Below are positions 23,853 through 34,680 of a stretch of DNA of 64,000 bases, piece by piece. The notes below the pieces were generated by a model. The model saw nothing but the letters and a program-made list of their open reading frames with translations, was not told where the DNA came from and did no database searches. Made by a program: the position numbers and the translations under genes. The DNA lies in the NCBI RefSeq assembly GCF_910594005.1, contig NC_057825.1:47957037-48021036 (forward strand), written 5' to 3'. Origin of the DNA: Cervus elaphus (Eukaryota; Chordata; Mammalia; Artiodactyla; Cervidae). The stretch's first letter is position 1. The number at the start of each line of letters is the position of its first letter.

Positions 23853-24094
23853 AAGGCAATGGCACCCCACTCAAGTACTCTTGCCTGGAAAATCCCATGG
23901 ACGGAGGAGCCTGGTAGGCTGCAGTCCATGGGGTCGCAAAGAGTTGGACATAACTGAGCGACTTCACTTTCACTTTTCACTTTTATGCATTGGAGAAAGA
24001 AATGGCAACCCACCCCAGTGTTCTTGTCTGGAGAATCCCAGGGATGGGGTCGCACAGAGTCAGACACGACTGAAGTGACTTAGCAGCAGTAGCA
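23853..24094 (+). mobile_element. Bov-A2 dimeric SINE, nearly full length
   Basis: Two Bov-A monomers: 23853-23960 ('aaggcaatggcaccccactc') and 23990-24094 ('ttggagaaagaaatggcaac'), joined by the characteristic 'cacttcactttcac'-type linker and ending 'tagcagcagtagca'. The second monomer has a short internal deletion after 'cccagggatggggtcg'. Confidence 0.92.
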
Positions 24095-24303
24095 TACTGA
24101 TCTAATCCAGAGTTAATTACTGCTATAAAGACCCTACCTCTAGATAAGCCAAAGCAAAAACAATACCCAGTTATGGATGTGACTGGTGATTGATAGAGGC
24201 AAGGTCCGATGCTGTAAAGAGCAATATTGCATAGGAACCTGGAATGTTAGGTCCAAGAATCAAGGCAAATTGGAAGTGGTCAAACAGGAGATGGCAAGAG
24301 TGA

Positions 24304-24834
24304 ATGTTGACATTCTCAGGAATCAGCAAACTAAAATGGACTAGAATGGGTGAATTTGACTCAGATGACCATTATATCTACTACTGTGGGCAGGAATCCC
24401 TTAGAAGAAATGGAGTAGCCATCATGGTCAACAAAAGAGTCCAAAATGCAGTACTTGGATGCAATCTCAAAAATGACAGAATGATCTCTGTTCATTTCCA
24501 AGGCAAACCATTCAATATCACGGTAGTCCAAGCCTATGCCCCAACCAGTAATGCTGAAGAAGCTGAAGATGAACGGCTCTATGAAGACCTACAAGACCTT
24601 TTAGAACTAACACCCAAAAAAGATGTCCTTTTCATTATAGGGGGCTGGAATGCAAAAGTAGGAAGTCAAGAAACACCTGGAGTAACAGGCAAATTTGGCC
24701 TTGGAGTATGGAATGAAGCAGGGCAAAGGCTAATAGAGCTTTGCCAAGAGAACGCACTGGTCATAGCAAACACCCTCTTCCAACAACACAAGAGAAGACT
24801 CTACATTTGGACATCACCAGATGGTCAACACTGA
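24304..24834 (+). pseudogene. BovB endonuclease domain remnant
   Basis: A 176-codon frame that spans most of the apurinic/apyrimidinic-type endonuclease domain, which nicks target DNA before reverse transcription. Visible: KWTRMGEFDSDDHYIYYCGQ, then ITVVQAYAPTSNAEEAED, then FIIGGWNAKVGSQETPG. In the other copies the last motif reads GDWN, and the Asp is catalytic in this fold; here it is Gly, so this copy would be inactive even without its stop. The frame ends at HTSPDGQH-like sequence, where a CGA Arg codon has become TGA (24832-24834), a typical CpG decay. Confidence 0.9.
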
Positions 24835-25078
24835 AATCAGATTGATTATATTCTTTGCAGCCAAAGATGGAGAAGCTCTATACAGTCAGCAAAAACAAGA
24901 CCAGGAGCTGACTGTGACTCAGATCATGAACTCCTTATTGCCAAATTCAGACTTAAACTGAAGAAAGTAGGGAAAACCACTAGACCGTTCAGGTATGACC
25001 TAAATCAAATTCCTTATGACTATACAGTGGAAGTGAGAGTTAGATTTAAGGGACTAGATCTGATAGACAGAGTGCCTG

Positions 25079-25567
25079 ATGAACTATGGGTGGAGGTTCA
25101 CGACATTGTACAGGAGACAGGGAGCAAGACCATCCCCGTGGAAAAGATGCAAAAAGGAAAAATGGGTGTCTGAGGAGGCCTTACAAATAGGTGTGAAAAG
25201 AAGAGAAGCGAAAAGCAAAGGAGAAAAGGAAAGATATACCCATTTGAATGCAGATTTCCAAAGAATAGCCAGGAGAGATAAGAAAGCCTTCCTCAGCGGT
25301 CAATGCAAAGAAATAGAGGAAGACAACAGAATGGGAAAGACTAGAGATCTCTTCCAGAAAATTAGAGATATCAAGGGAACATTTCAGGCAAAGATGGGTT
25401 CGATAAAGAACAGAAATGGTATGGAACGAACAGAAGCAGAAGATATTAAGAAGAGGTGGAAAGAATACACAAAAGAACTGTACAAAAAAGATCTTCACGA
25501 CCCAGATAATCACAATGGTGTGATCACTCACCTAGAGGCAGACATCCTGGAATGTGAAGTCAAGTGA
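25079..25567 (+). pseudogene. BovB EN-RT linker remnant
   Basis: A 162-codon lysine/arginine-rich frame (SEEALQIGVKRREAKSKGEK, GKTRDLFQKIRDIKGTFQ, WKEYTKELYKKDLHDPDNH) corresponding to the region between EN and RT. It is followed after a TGA (25565-25567) by the start of the RT domain in decayed form. Confidence 0.85.
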
Positions 25568-25854
25568 GCCTTAGAAAGCATCACTACGAACAAAGCTAGT
25601 GGAGGCAATGGAATTCCAGTTGAGTTATTTCAAATCCTGAAAGATGACACTGTGAAAGTGCTGCACTCAATATGCCAGCAAATTTGGAAAACTCAGCAGT
25701 GGCCACAAGTCAGTTTTCATTCCAATCTCTAAGAAAGGCAATCCCAAAGAATGCTCAAACTACCACAAAATTGCACTCATCTCACACGCTAGTAAAGAAA
25801 TGCTCAAAATTCTCCAAGCCAGGCTTCAGCAATACGTGAACCGAGAACTTCCAG

Positions 25855-26307
25855 ATGTCCAAGCTGGTTTTAGAAAAGGCAGAGGAACCAGAGATCAAAT
25901 TGCCAATATCTGCTGGATCATCAAAAAAGCAAGAGAGTTCCAGAAAAAACATCTATTTCTGCTTTATTGACTACACCAAAGCCTTCAACTGTGTGGATCA
26001 CAATAAACTGTGGAAAATTCAGAAGGAGATGGGAATACCAGACCACCTGACCTGCCTCTTGAGAAACCGGTATGCAGGTCAGGAAGCAACAGTTAGAACT
26101 GGCCATGGAACAACAGAGTGGTTCCAAACAGGAAAAGGAGTATGTCAAGGCAGTATATTGTCACCCTGCTTATTTAACTTATATGCAGAGTACATCATGA
26201 GAAACACTGGGCTGGAGGAAACACAAGCTGGAATCAAGATTGCCAGGAGAAATATCAATAACGTCAGATATGCAGATGACACCACCCTTATGGCAGAGAG
26301 TGAATAG
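25855..26307 (+). pseudogene. BovB RT core remnant
   Basis: A 150-codon frame with RT motif A (YFCFIDYTKAFNCVDH), motif B (GVCQGSILSPCLFNLYAEYI) and intact motif C (NVRYADDTTLMAESE). It ends at a TAG created at 26305-26307 in a Glu-rich stretch. The C-terminal part resumes at 26556-26831 (MYECESWTVKKAE, FELWCWRRLLRVPW). Confidence 0.9.
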
Positions 26308-27160
26308 GAACTAATAAGTCTCTTGATGAAAGTCAAAGAGGAGAGTGAAAAGTTGGCTTAAAAGTTAACATTTCAAAAAACTAAGATCATGGCATCTGGT
26401 CCCATCACCTCATGGGAAATAGATGGGGAGACAGTGGAAACAGTGTTAGACTTTGTTTTTTTGGGCTCCAAAATCACTGCGGATGGTGACTGCAGCCATG
26501 AAATTAAAAGACGCTTACTCCTTGGAAGGAAAGTTATGACCAACCTAGGTAGCATATGAAAAACAGAGACATTACTTTGCCAACAAAGGTCCATCTGGTC
26601 AAGGCTATGGTTTTTCCAGTGGTCATGTATGAATGTGAGAGTTGGACTGTGAAGAAAGCTGAGTGCCAAAAAATTGATGCTTTTGAACTGTGGTGTTGGA
26701 GAAGACTCTTGAGAGTCCCTTGGACTACAAGGAGATCCAACCAGTCCATACTAAAGGAGATCAGTCCTGGATTTTCATTGGACGGACTGATGTTGAAGCT
26801 GAAACTCCAGTACTTTGGCCACCTCATGTGAAGAGTTGACTCATTTTAAAAGACCCTGATGCTGGGAGGGATTGGGGGCAGGAGGAGAAGGGGACAACAG
26901 AGGATGAGATGGTTGGATGGCATCACCGACTCAATGGGCATGAGTTTGAGTAAACTCTGGGGGTTGGTGATGGACAGGGAGGCCTGGCGTGCTGTGATTC
27001 ATGGGGTGGCAAATAGCTGAACATGACTGAGTGACTGAACTGAACTGAACTGAACTGAGCTAAATAAGATGAAATTCTGAGATACCTGGAATTAAAATCA
27101 CAACTTTTTTTTTTTTTCCAGTGCAAGACATAATTCAACCCATAAATACATCTCTTCATG

Positions 27161-28507
27161 GTTTTTTTGGAGAATTTTCTACTTATGTGAAAATAAATAA
27201 AATGAGGAAAACCTAGTTAGTCGTAAAATGCAAAAATGGTATCATAACATAAAATTCAACTTACAAAACATGCATTAATATTAATGTTCACAGTTTGCTC
27301 TCTCTCTCTCTCTCTCTCTCTTGTTCCATAGTGCAAAGAATCCTCAACTGGTATTGGTGAAACAGAAAAATAAAATAAAATCAAGACATAACAAAAAATT
27401 TCATGTTGTTTAGCAACATCAACTTGATTTTAAATATTATAGCATACAAAGGAGAACAAAATTTTCACTGTCATGTTAAGTATTTACATTCCAACATCTA
27501 TGATAAAACCAGTTTTAATAGATACATACAAACATTCAAATATATTTGACTCTCAAATGTTAAAATTTGAAGAAAATGTTAAGCTTTTAATTGTTCTGAA
27601 TAGACAGTTTCTTTATATAACAAAGGCACTAGTTTCTTAAATAGACTTTGTAAGTACTGATACACCAAACTTTAGTAGATTCACAACAATATTCTTACTT
27701 CTCAGGAAATAATATTCTTTACCTGATAAGATCTGACCCTTTCTCAGATAAGGAAAACTTTCCATTCATATGATTTAAATTGAAAACTTCTGAAGAATTT
27801 AGTCTAATTTATTTCTAGTCTGAGTCTTATACCTAGAGTGTTTTTCAGCTCTTAGGCTCATATTGCTACAAATGTCCTGTTGTTACTTTACCCTGTGGGA
27901 AGATGTTCCTCTCAAAGCATTGATAACTAACCTTCTTATCTAACACAGTAAAAGGAAAATCACAAAAAGAAACATGCAAAATTTATTTCTCATCATTTTA
28001 TCCCCAGAAATATATATAATATTCTTGTTCCATTCTGACTAGGTGGTTTCATTCAGAGACAACTTTGAGTTGAAGTTGAGTTAATAAGCTTAATTGATTT
28101 CTTTAGCTCATTACCCCTGAATGTAGATTTTCTACATTCAAGGAGTATGAAAAATAGTTGAAAAAGAGAAAGAAGGCAGGAAGAAAGGAAGATGAAGGGA
28201 GGAAAAGTATGAATCCCAGCCTTCCTAGCAAAAATAATCAGTGCATGACACCTCCTTATCTGCCTGTTCTTCTCTGAGATTACCATTTCAGCCTCCCCGC
28301 CCTTTTTTTTCAGTAGAATTCATATTATCAAATAAAATTTATTAAAATAAAAATATATTTTCCCATTACCCAAAAAGTTGCAGAAATGTGCATTTTTTTC
28401 ATTGTGCATTTTTGGCAAGTGAATCATTTAGGCAATTGCCTAACTTTACTTGGATTCTCTAACCCAAATGAAAGGATAACAAGCATCTGAAGGTGTGTCT
28501 ATCCTAC
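27161..28507. other. No gene seen; simple repeats
   Basis: Unique AT-rich sequence. It contains a (TC)n array at 27299-27322 and a purine-rich GAAA/GGAA tract at about 28145-28210. An antisense 77-codon frame (28053-28286) is only the pyrimidine-rich complement of that tract. Confidence 0.55.
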
Positions 28508-28660
28508 ACCTGATGTTGGGAATGATTGATGACATCACCAACTCAATGGATTTGAGTTTGAGCAAGCTCTGGGAGATAGTGAAGGACAGGGAAACACGGC
28601 ATGCTACAATTCATGGGGTCACAAAGAGTTGGACTTAACAGAAAAACTGAACAACAGCAA
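28508..28660 (+). mobile_element. BovB 3' terminal fragment
   Basis: 'cacctgatgttgggaatgat' to 'gttggacttaacagaaaaac'. About 150 bp of diverged BovB 3' end. Confidence 0.85.
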
Positions 28661-28990
28661 GAATGGGAAGATTTGGTTTCACTCTTCACTGGTAGTTCCA
28701 AATGAAATTTGCACTATGAGTCATAAGATCTAGAATCCCTAGCAACTGCCTAAGGGAAATCAAATATTCAACTTGAAAACATACTGGAACTAATGTGTAA
28801 TAAGAAAATATTTGACCAATGAGAGACAAAAGATGAAAGTTCTTAGCAGATAAATGCATTTCCCTTTTTTTCTCCAGAAAAAGTGAAGCAATGATTAAGA
28901 GGTAACACATGGCCTGTTTGAAGATGACCCATATGATCTATGTAATAGTAATAGAGGCATTGTTGTCTTTATTCTATAAATAAAGAAACT
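28661..28990. other. No gene seen
   Basis: Short unique stretch; a 74-codon antisense frame here has no recognised similarity. Confidence 0.5.
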
Positions 28991-29231
28991 TAATTAGTTC
29001 AGGCTGTTATAACAAAAATGTCATAGAATGAGTGGCTTAAACAGCAAAAATGTATTCCCCACAAATCTTGAGGCTGGGAAATCCAAGGTGGAGGAACCAG
29101 CAGACCCAGTGTCTGGTGAGAGCTCAGGTCCTGGGTCATAGATGAGAGTCTTCTTGCCAAGTTCTCAAATAGCTAGGGAGGGGATAGAGACCTCTCTGGA
29201 ATCTCTTTTCTAAGACCACTAATCCCAATCA

Positions 29232-31524
29232 TCTTTTTTTTTTTTTCTGGGTGTTAGTTCTAAAAGGTCTTATAGGTCTTCAAAGAACCGTTCAACTTCA
29301 GCTTCTTCAGTGTTACTGGTCAGGGCATAGACTTGGATTACCATGATATTGAATGGTTTGCCTTGGAAATGAACAGAGATCATTCTGTCATTTTTGAGAT
29401 TGCGTCCAAGTACTGCATTTAGGACTCTTTTGTTGACTATGTTGGCTACTCCATTTCTTTTAAAGGATTCCTGCCCTCAGTAGTAGAAACAATGGTCATC
29501 TGAGTTAAATTCACCCATTCCAGTCCATTTTAGTTCGCTGATTCCTAGAATGTCGACATTCACTCTTACCATCTCCTGTTTGACCACTTCCAATTTGCCT
29601 TGATTCATGAACCTAACATTCCAGGTTCCTATGCAGTATTGCTCTTTACAGTATCCGACCTTGCTTCTATCACCAGTCACATCCACAACTGTGTGTTGTT
29701 TTAGCTTTGGCTCCATCCCTTCATTCTTTCTGGAGTTATTTCTCCACTGATCTCCAGCATATAGGGCACCTACCGATCTGGGAGCTCATCTTTCAGTGTC
29801 CTATCTTTTTGCCTTTTCATACTGTTCATGGGGCTCTCAAGGCAAGAATACTGAAGTGGTTTGCATTTCCCTTCTCCAGTGGACCACATTCTGTCAGACC
29901 TCTCCACCAGGACCCGTCCATCTTGGGTGGCCCCTCACGGCATGGCTTAGTTTCATTGAGTGAGACAAGGCTGTGATCCATGTGGTCAGATTGGCTAGTT
30001 TTCTGTAATTACAGTTTCAGTGTGTCTGCCCTCTGATGCCCTATCTCAGCACCTACTGTCTTACCTGGGTTTCTCTTACCTTGGACGTGGGGTGTCTCTT
30101 CACTGCTGCTCCAGCAAAGCAGAGTCACCCCCCTGACCTTGGACATGGGGTAGCTCCTCTTGGCCGCTCCTGAGCCGCACGGCCACTACTCCTGCACCAC
30201 ACAGCCCCTGCCTCTGCCCCAAAGAAAGGCAATGCCAAAGAATGCTCAAACTACCGCACGATTGCACTCATCTCACACGCTAGTAAAGTAATGCTCAAAA
30301 TTCTCCAAGCCAGCCTTCAATAGTACGTGACCCGTGAACTTCCAGATGTTCAAGCTGGTTTTAGAAAAGGCACAGTAACCAGAGATCAAATTGCCAACAT
30401 CCACTGGATCATCGAAAAAGCAAGAGAAAAACGTCTATTTCTGCTTTATTAACTATATCAGAACCTTTGACAGTGTGGATCACAATGAACTTTGGAAAAT
30501 TCTGAAAGAGATGGGAATACGAGAGCACCTGACCTGCCTCTTGAGAAACCTGTATGCAGGTCAGGAAGCAACAGTTAGAACCGGACATGGAACAACAGAC
30601 TGGTTCCAAATAGGGAAAGGAGAACGTCAAGGCTGCATATTGAAACCCTGCTTATTTAACTTATATGCAGAGTACATCATGAGAAACGCTGGGCTGGAAG
30701 AAGCACAAGCTAGAATCAAGATTTCCAGGAGAAATGTCAATAACCTCAGATATACTGATGAGGACACCCTTAGGCAGAAATCAAAGAACTAAAGAGCCTC
30801 TTGATAAAAGTGAAAGAGGAGAGTGCAAAAGTTGGCTTAAAGCTCAACATTCAGAAAACCAAGATCATGGCATCTGGTCCCATCACTTCATGGCAAATAG
30901 ATGGGGAAACTGGAAACAGTGGCTGACTTTATTTTTCTGGGCTCCAAAATCACTGCAGATGGTGATTGCAGCCATGAAATTGAAAGACGCTTGCTTCTTG
31001 GAAGGAAAGTTATGACCAACCTAGACAGCATATTAAAAAGGAGAAACATTACTTTGTCAACAAAGGTCCGTCTAGTCAAGGCTATAGTTTTTTCCAGTGG
31101 TCATGTATGGATGTGAGAGTTGGACTATAAAGAAAGCTGAGTGCTGAAGAATTGATGCTTTTGAACTGTGGTGTTGGAGAAGACTCTTGAAAGTCCCTTG
31201 GACTACAAGGAGATCCAACCAGTCCATCCTAAAGGAGATCAGTCCTGGGTGTTCATTGGAAGGACTGATGCTGAAGCTGAAAGTCTAATACTTCGGCCAC
31301 CTGATGCGGAGAGCTGACTCATGTGAAAAGACCCTGGTGCTGAGAAAAATTGAGGGCAGGAGGAGAAGGGGACGACAGAGATGAGATGGTTGGATGGCAT
31401 CACCAACTCAATGGACATGAGTTTATGTAGACTCTGGGAGTTGGTGACGGACAGGGAGGCCTGGCATCCTGCGTTTCATGGGGTCGCAAAGAGTCAGACA
31501 CGACTGAGCAACTGAACTGAACTG
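29232..31524 (+). mobile_element. BovB LINE with inverted 5' half
   Basis: A single insertion with a perfect 11-bp TSD 'aatcccaatca' (29221-29231 and 31525-31535). 29245-30216 is BovB 5' UTR and endonuclease on the minus strand. From 30217 to 31524 the RT region and 3' end run on the plus strand. The inverted segment points with its 5' terminus at the junction, the arrangement produced by twin priming. The 5' UTR part (about 29720-30216) is much more GC-rich than the rest and contains repeated 'gaccttggacatgggg'/'cttggacgtggggtg' units. RT motif C reads YTDE (30391-30792 frame), so it is inactive. Confidence 0.93.
30391..30792 (+). pseudogene. BovB RT core remnant of the inverted copy
   Basis: A 133-codon frame with VYFCFINYIRTFDSVDHNEL (motif A, catalytic Asp changed to Asn in the FxDY position), GERQGCILKPCLFNLYAEYI (motif B) and NLRYTDEDTL (motif C, YADD lost). 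Two catalytic positions are altered and the frame is short. Confidence 0.88.
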
Positions 31525-31610
31525 AATCCCAATCAAGAGGGCTCTATCCTGATGACCCAGTTAACTCTCAAAGACACCCACTTCATAAAACCTTAGCATT
31601 GGGAGTGAAA

Positions 31611-33152
31611 GTTTTACCTTTATTTATTTTGAAGAAGATGTAAACATCCAGTCTATACCAGAAACAGACACAGGAAGAATTTGAATTACAGGTGGGACAA
31701 ATTCAAGGTGTAGAGTTAAGTCTCTGGAATTCTACCTTGATGTTCTTTCCTTTACACTATGGAGCCTCTGAAGATAGATGAGCAAAATAGTTTAAGCAAA
31801 AAACCCCAAATCTACTTGTGAGCCTTAACAATCCTATTTATCATGTAATCATAATTACGTTGACTAGAGAGTTGTCAAACTCCACTCAACTTCATCTCCA
31901 CTCAACTTCATTCAGGTGCAGGCACAATGTTTTCCTGCCCCATGAGTTGAGAGGTGAGTGAGCCATCCATGTATACCCTTCTCTTTTAGTGATGTACTGT
32001 CAGGTTCTGTTCCTTTCTGACACATTGAAAATGAAGATTGAAATAAATGGGGTACAATCACTCCAGAAGAAAAGCAATATCCCTGCTGTTTCTCCCCCTA
32101 TGTATAATTCCTTTCAAGGAACAGGTATAGCTTCTCCAGGATGAGTAGAAATGCACCCTACAATACAGGTTTTAAAAGGAGCTTTGCGTCAGCAAGATTC
32201 CATAATTAATTAATTGAATTGGGTAATTTACTCTTCTTAACAGAATATCCTATAATCAACCCACATTTTTTCTAGCCCCAGCTGTGATTTAACTAGCAAT
32301 TCTGATTAATAATTACTCTGAATTCACTCAAATATTCACTGTCAGATGTTGTCTGCCCATATTCTTATGATCAATTCTGACTTAACTATGTTATTCTGTT
32401 TTAAATTCAATTTCACTGTTATGCTTGGAGAATTTTCTTCTAGTACAACACCCATGATTTTATTTCAGATATATTCAGCTTTACAGAGCAAGTGTCCTCT
32501 AGAGTTCATTTGATTATCTGCTAAATCATAGCCATTTATGATACTGTTGATCTTCTGATTTATTGGCTGTGCATTGCTATTTGAAATAAAATAATGTGCA
32601 TACAGATATGTCATGAATACATGTCCACACTCTTAACAAATTATCAATATTAATTGAATGCCTATTATGTGCTCAGCACAGCACTCATTATGAGCCACAA
32701 AAAGCACTTCAAAGGACATAAAAAGACTGAATTATCAAAATAAATACTTGAAACAACAGCAAAAGTAAATAACTTTTATTTATGTGATAGTTAAGTGATA
32801 TGGTGATAGCATTACATTTTACCCCTGTATCAAACATTAGCAGACATTGTTCCTTTGTCATTACCTTATAAACACACTAGGAATGTATTAATCTACAAAG
32901 TCATAGTAGCATTGGAGTACAATGTCTGCTTTTTGAGAAATAACCTTTCAACTTTTGTAATTATTATTTTTGAGAGTATATGATAAACAATCAGTGCAAA
33001 TAGTTCTACAAAAGCTTCCTCTAAGAGCAGCATTCTTTATGATCTCAAGCCCCCAATTTTGCTAGGTCACACAAACATAATTTATATTTAAATTTGGATG
33101 CATTTTGGGAGCAAAAGTTCTCTAATATGAATATGGATTTTTATCATGGAAA
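31611..33152. other. No gene seen; 1.5 kb of unique sequence
   Basis: AT-rich with no recognised repeat or coding similarity. Contains a short 'taattaattaatt' stretch near 32203. Confidence 0.5.
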
Positions 33153-33161
33153 CAATGTCAT

Positions 33162-33369
33162 GGTGGTGGTGGCAGTTTAGTCACTAAGTCATGTCCAACT
33201 CTTTGCAACCCCATGAACTCTAGCTCGCCGGGCTCCTCTGTCCATGAGGTTCTCCAGGCAAGAATACTGGAGTGGGTGGCCATTTCCTCTTCCAGAGATC
33301 TTCTCGACCCAGAGGTCGAACACTTGACAGGCAGATTCTTTACCACTGAGCCACTGGGTAAGCTCAAAC
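33162..33369 (-). mobile_element. Bov-tA SINE, antisense, with TSD
   Basis: 'gtcactaagtcatgtccaac' to 'accactgagccactgggtaa' on the plus strand. The 9-bp TSD 'caatgtcat' lies at 33153-33161 and 33370-33378. A (TGG)n-like run at 33161-33173 marks the SINE tail. Confidence 0.9.
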
Positions 33370-33378
33370 CAATGTCAT

Positions 33379-33799
33379 ATGATTTCTAAGTACAATGAAC
33401 TTCATGGAAATGGTGATGATGATGACAATGATGGATGGTGATCTTACTTTTTACTTTTTTTCTTTAGACATTATTCAAAGCCAGGCCACTTCTGTGGGCT
33501 TCACTTGGTCTGTTTTGCTTGGTTGATTGGCTGATTTGTTTTCTAAATGATTATGATGGCTTATAGTACTAATTTTTCAAAAATTTCCAGAAAATGTGCC
33601 TGTCACAATATATGCTGGGGAATTAACTACATATGGATTCCTGTTGGAGTCAATTCAAATGTTTCCCAAGAATTCCTTTAGTTTTGGCTGCAAATACTAC
33701 CAGTTAGTTTTTGGTGTTTATGTTCTTGAACCGTGGGGTGCCCACATGTTAAATCAGCATTATTATGGGCATTTCTGTGAGAGTGTTTTTAGATGAAGT
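33379..33799. other. No gene seen
   Basis: Short (ATG)n-like tract at about 33410-33442. A 66-codon frame (33596-33796) has no recognised similarity. Confidence 0.5.
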
Positions 33800-33812
33800 T
33801 AACTTTAAAAAT

Positions 33813-34292
33813 TACTTTGCCAACAAAGGTCCATCTGGTCAAGGCTATGGTTTTTCCAGTGGTCATGTATGGATGTGAGAGTTGGACTGTGAAGAAAGCT
33901 GAGCGCCAAAAAATTGATGCTTTTGAACTGTGGTGTTGGAGAAGACTCTTGAGAGTCCCTTGTACTACAGGGAGATCCAACCAGTCCATCCTGAAGGAGA
34001 TAGGTCCTGGGTGTTCATTGGAAGGACTGATGTTGAAGCTGAAACTCCAGTCCTTTGGCCACCTCATGCGAAGAGATGACTCATTGGAAAAGACCCTGAT
34101 GCTGGGAGGGATTGGGGGCAGGAGGAGAAGGGGATAACAGAGGATGAGATGGCTGGATGGCATCACTGACTCAATGGGCATGAGTTTGAGTGAACTCTGG
34201 GAGTTTGTGATGGACAGGGAGGCCTGGCGTGCTGCGATTCATGGGGTCGCAAAGAGTCGGACACAACTGAGTGACTGAACTAACTAACTAAC
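33813..34292 (+). mobile_element. BovB 3' end, 0.5 kb, with 13-bp TSD
   Basis: Perfect TSD 'taactttaaaaat' at 33800-33812 and 34293-34305. Encodes the RT C-terminal region in one 114-codon frame (MYGCESWTVKKAE, FELWCWRRLLRVPC, LKLQSFGHLMRRDDS). The 3' tail has become (TAAC)n at 34279-34296. Low divergence from the other young copies. Confidence 0.95.
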
Positions 34293-34317
34293 TAACTTTA
34301 AAAATCAGTGAATTGAT

Positions 34318-34680
34318 TCAAACAGACAGCCCTCCCTAATGTAGATGGTCCTCATTCAATCAGCTGAAGGCTCAAATAGAACAAAAAGGCAGACTCTCCC
34401 CAAAGTAAGAGAGAATTCCTGCCTGATTGCCTTCAAACTGGAACATCATTTTCCCCCCACCTTCTGACTTTAAACACTGGCTTTTCCTGGGTCTTGGGAC
34501 TGAAACAACACTAACAGCATCAGCTGTTCAGGTGTTTCCAGCTTACCTGCTTATCCTGTAGATCTTAAAACTTGTCAGCCTTCATAATCACGTAAGCTAA
34601 TTCTTTATTATAAATCAACATCTCTCTCTCTCCTGTTTCTGTTCTATTTGTCTGGAAAATTCTGACTAGTACTTATTATT
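34318..34680 (+). mobile_element. Old mammalian LTR-like repeat
   Basis: 'gccctccctaatgtagatgg', 'aatagaacaaaaaggcagac', 'gcttttcctgggtcttggga' and the end 'tgtttctgttctatttgtct' match a widespread old mammalian repeat whose 3' end carries an 'attataaatc' signal. I recognise the pattern but am not sure of the family name. Confidence 0.5.

Larger units (their letters stand above)
24149..27059 (+). mobile_element. BovB LINE, 2.9 kb, the longest copy
   Basis: Runs from the 5' UTR ('ccaaagcaaaaacaataccc') through EN, linker and RT to the 3' end, which closes in repeated 'actgaactga' units at 27035-27059. A 9-bp TSD with one difference (24140-24148 'ctagataag', 27060-27068 'ctaaataag') shows insertion into the MLT1. 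Only the distal 5' UTR is missing. All three protein segments are interrupted; they are listed separately. Confidence 0.95.
23543..27160 (-). mobile_element. MLT1 LTR (MaLR), antisense, in three pieces
   Basis: Pieces at 23543-23852 ('gagtaccacaaactaggtag', 'ggaaaccagtcataaaggat'), 24095-24139 ('taaagaccctacctctaga') and 27069-27160 ('tctgagatacctggaattaa', 'acataattcaacccataaat') are colinear with an antisense MLT1 LTR, a mammal-wide ERVL-MaLR repeat. A Bov-A2 and then a long BovB interrupt it. Confidence 0.75.
28991..31610 (-). mobile_element. MLT1-like LTR, antisense, split by BovB
   Basis: Left part 28991-29231 ('gagtggcttaaacagcaaaa', 'gacccagtgtctggtgagag') and right part 31525-31610 ('gggctctatcctgatgaccc', 'aaccttagcattgggagtg') are colinear MaLR-type LTR sequence. 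The BovB at 29232-31524 lies between them. Confidence 0.7.
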
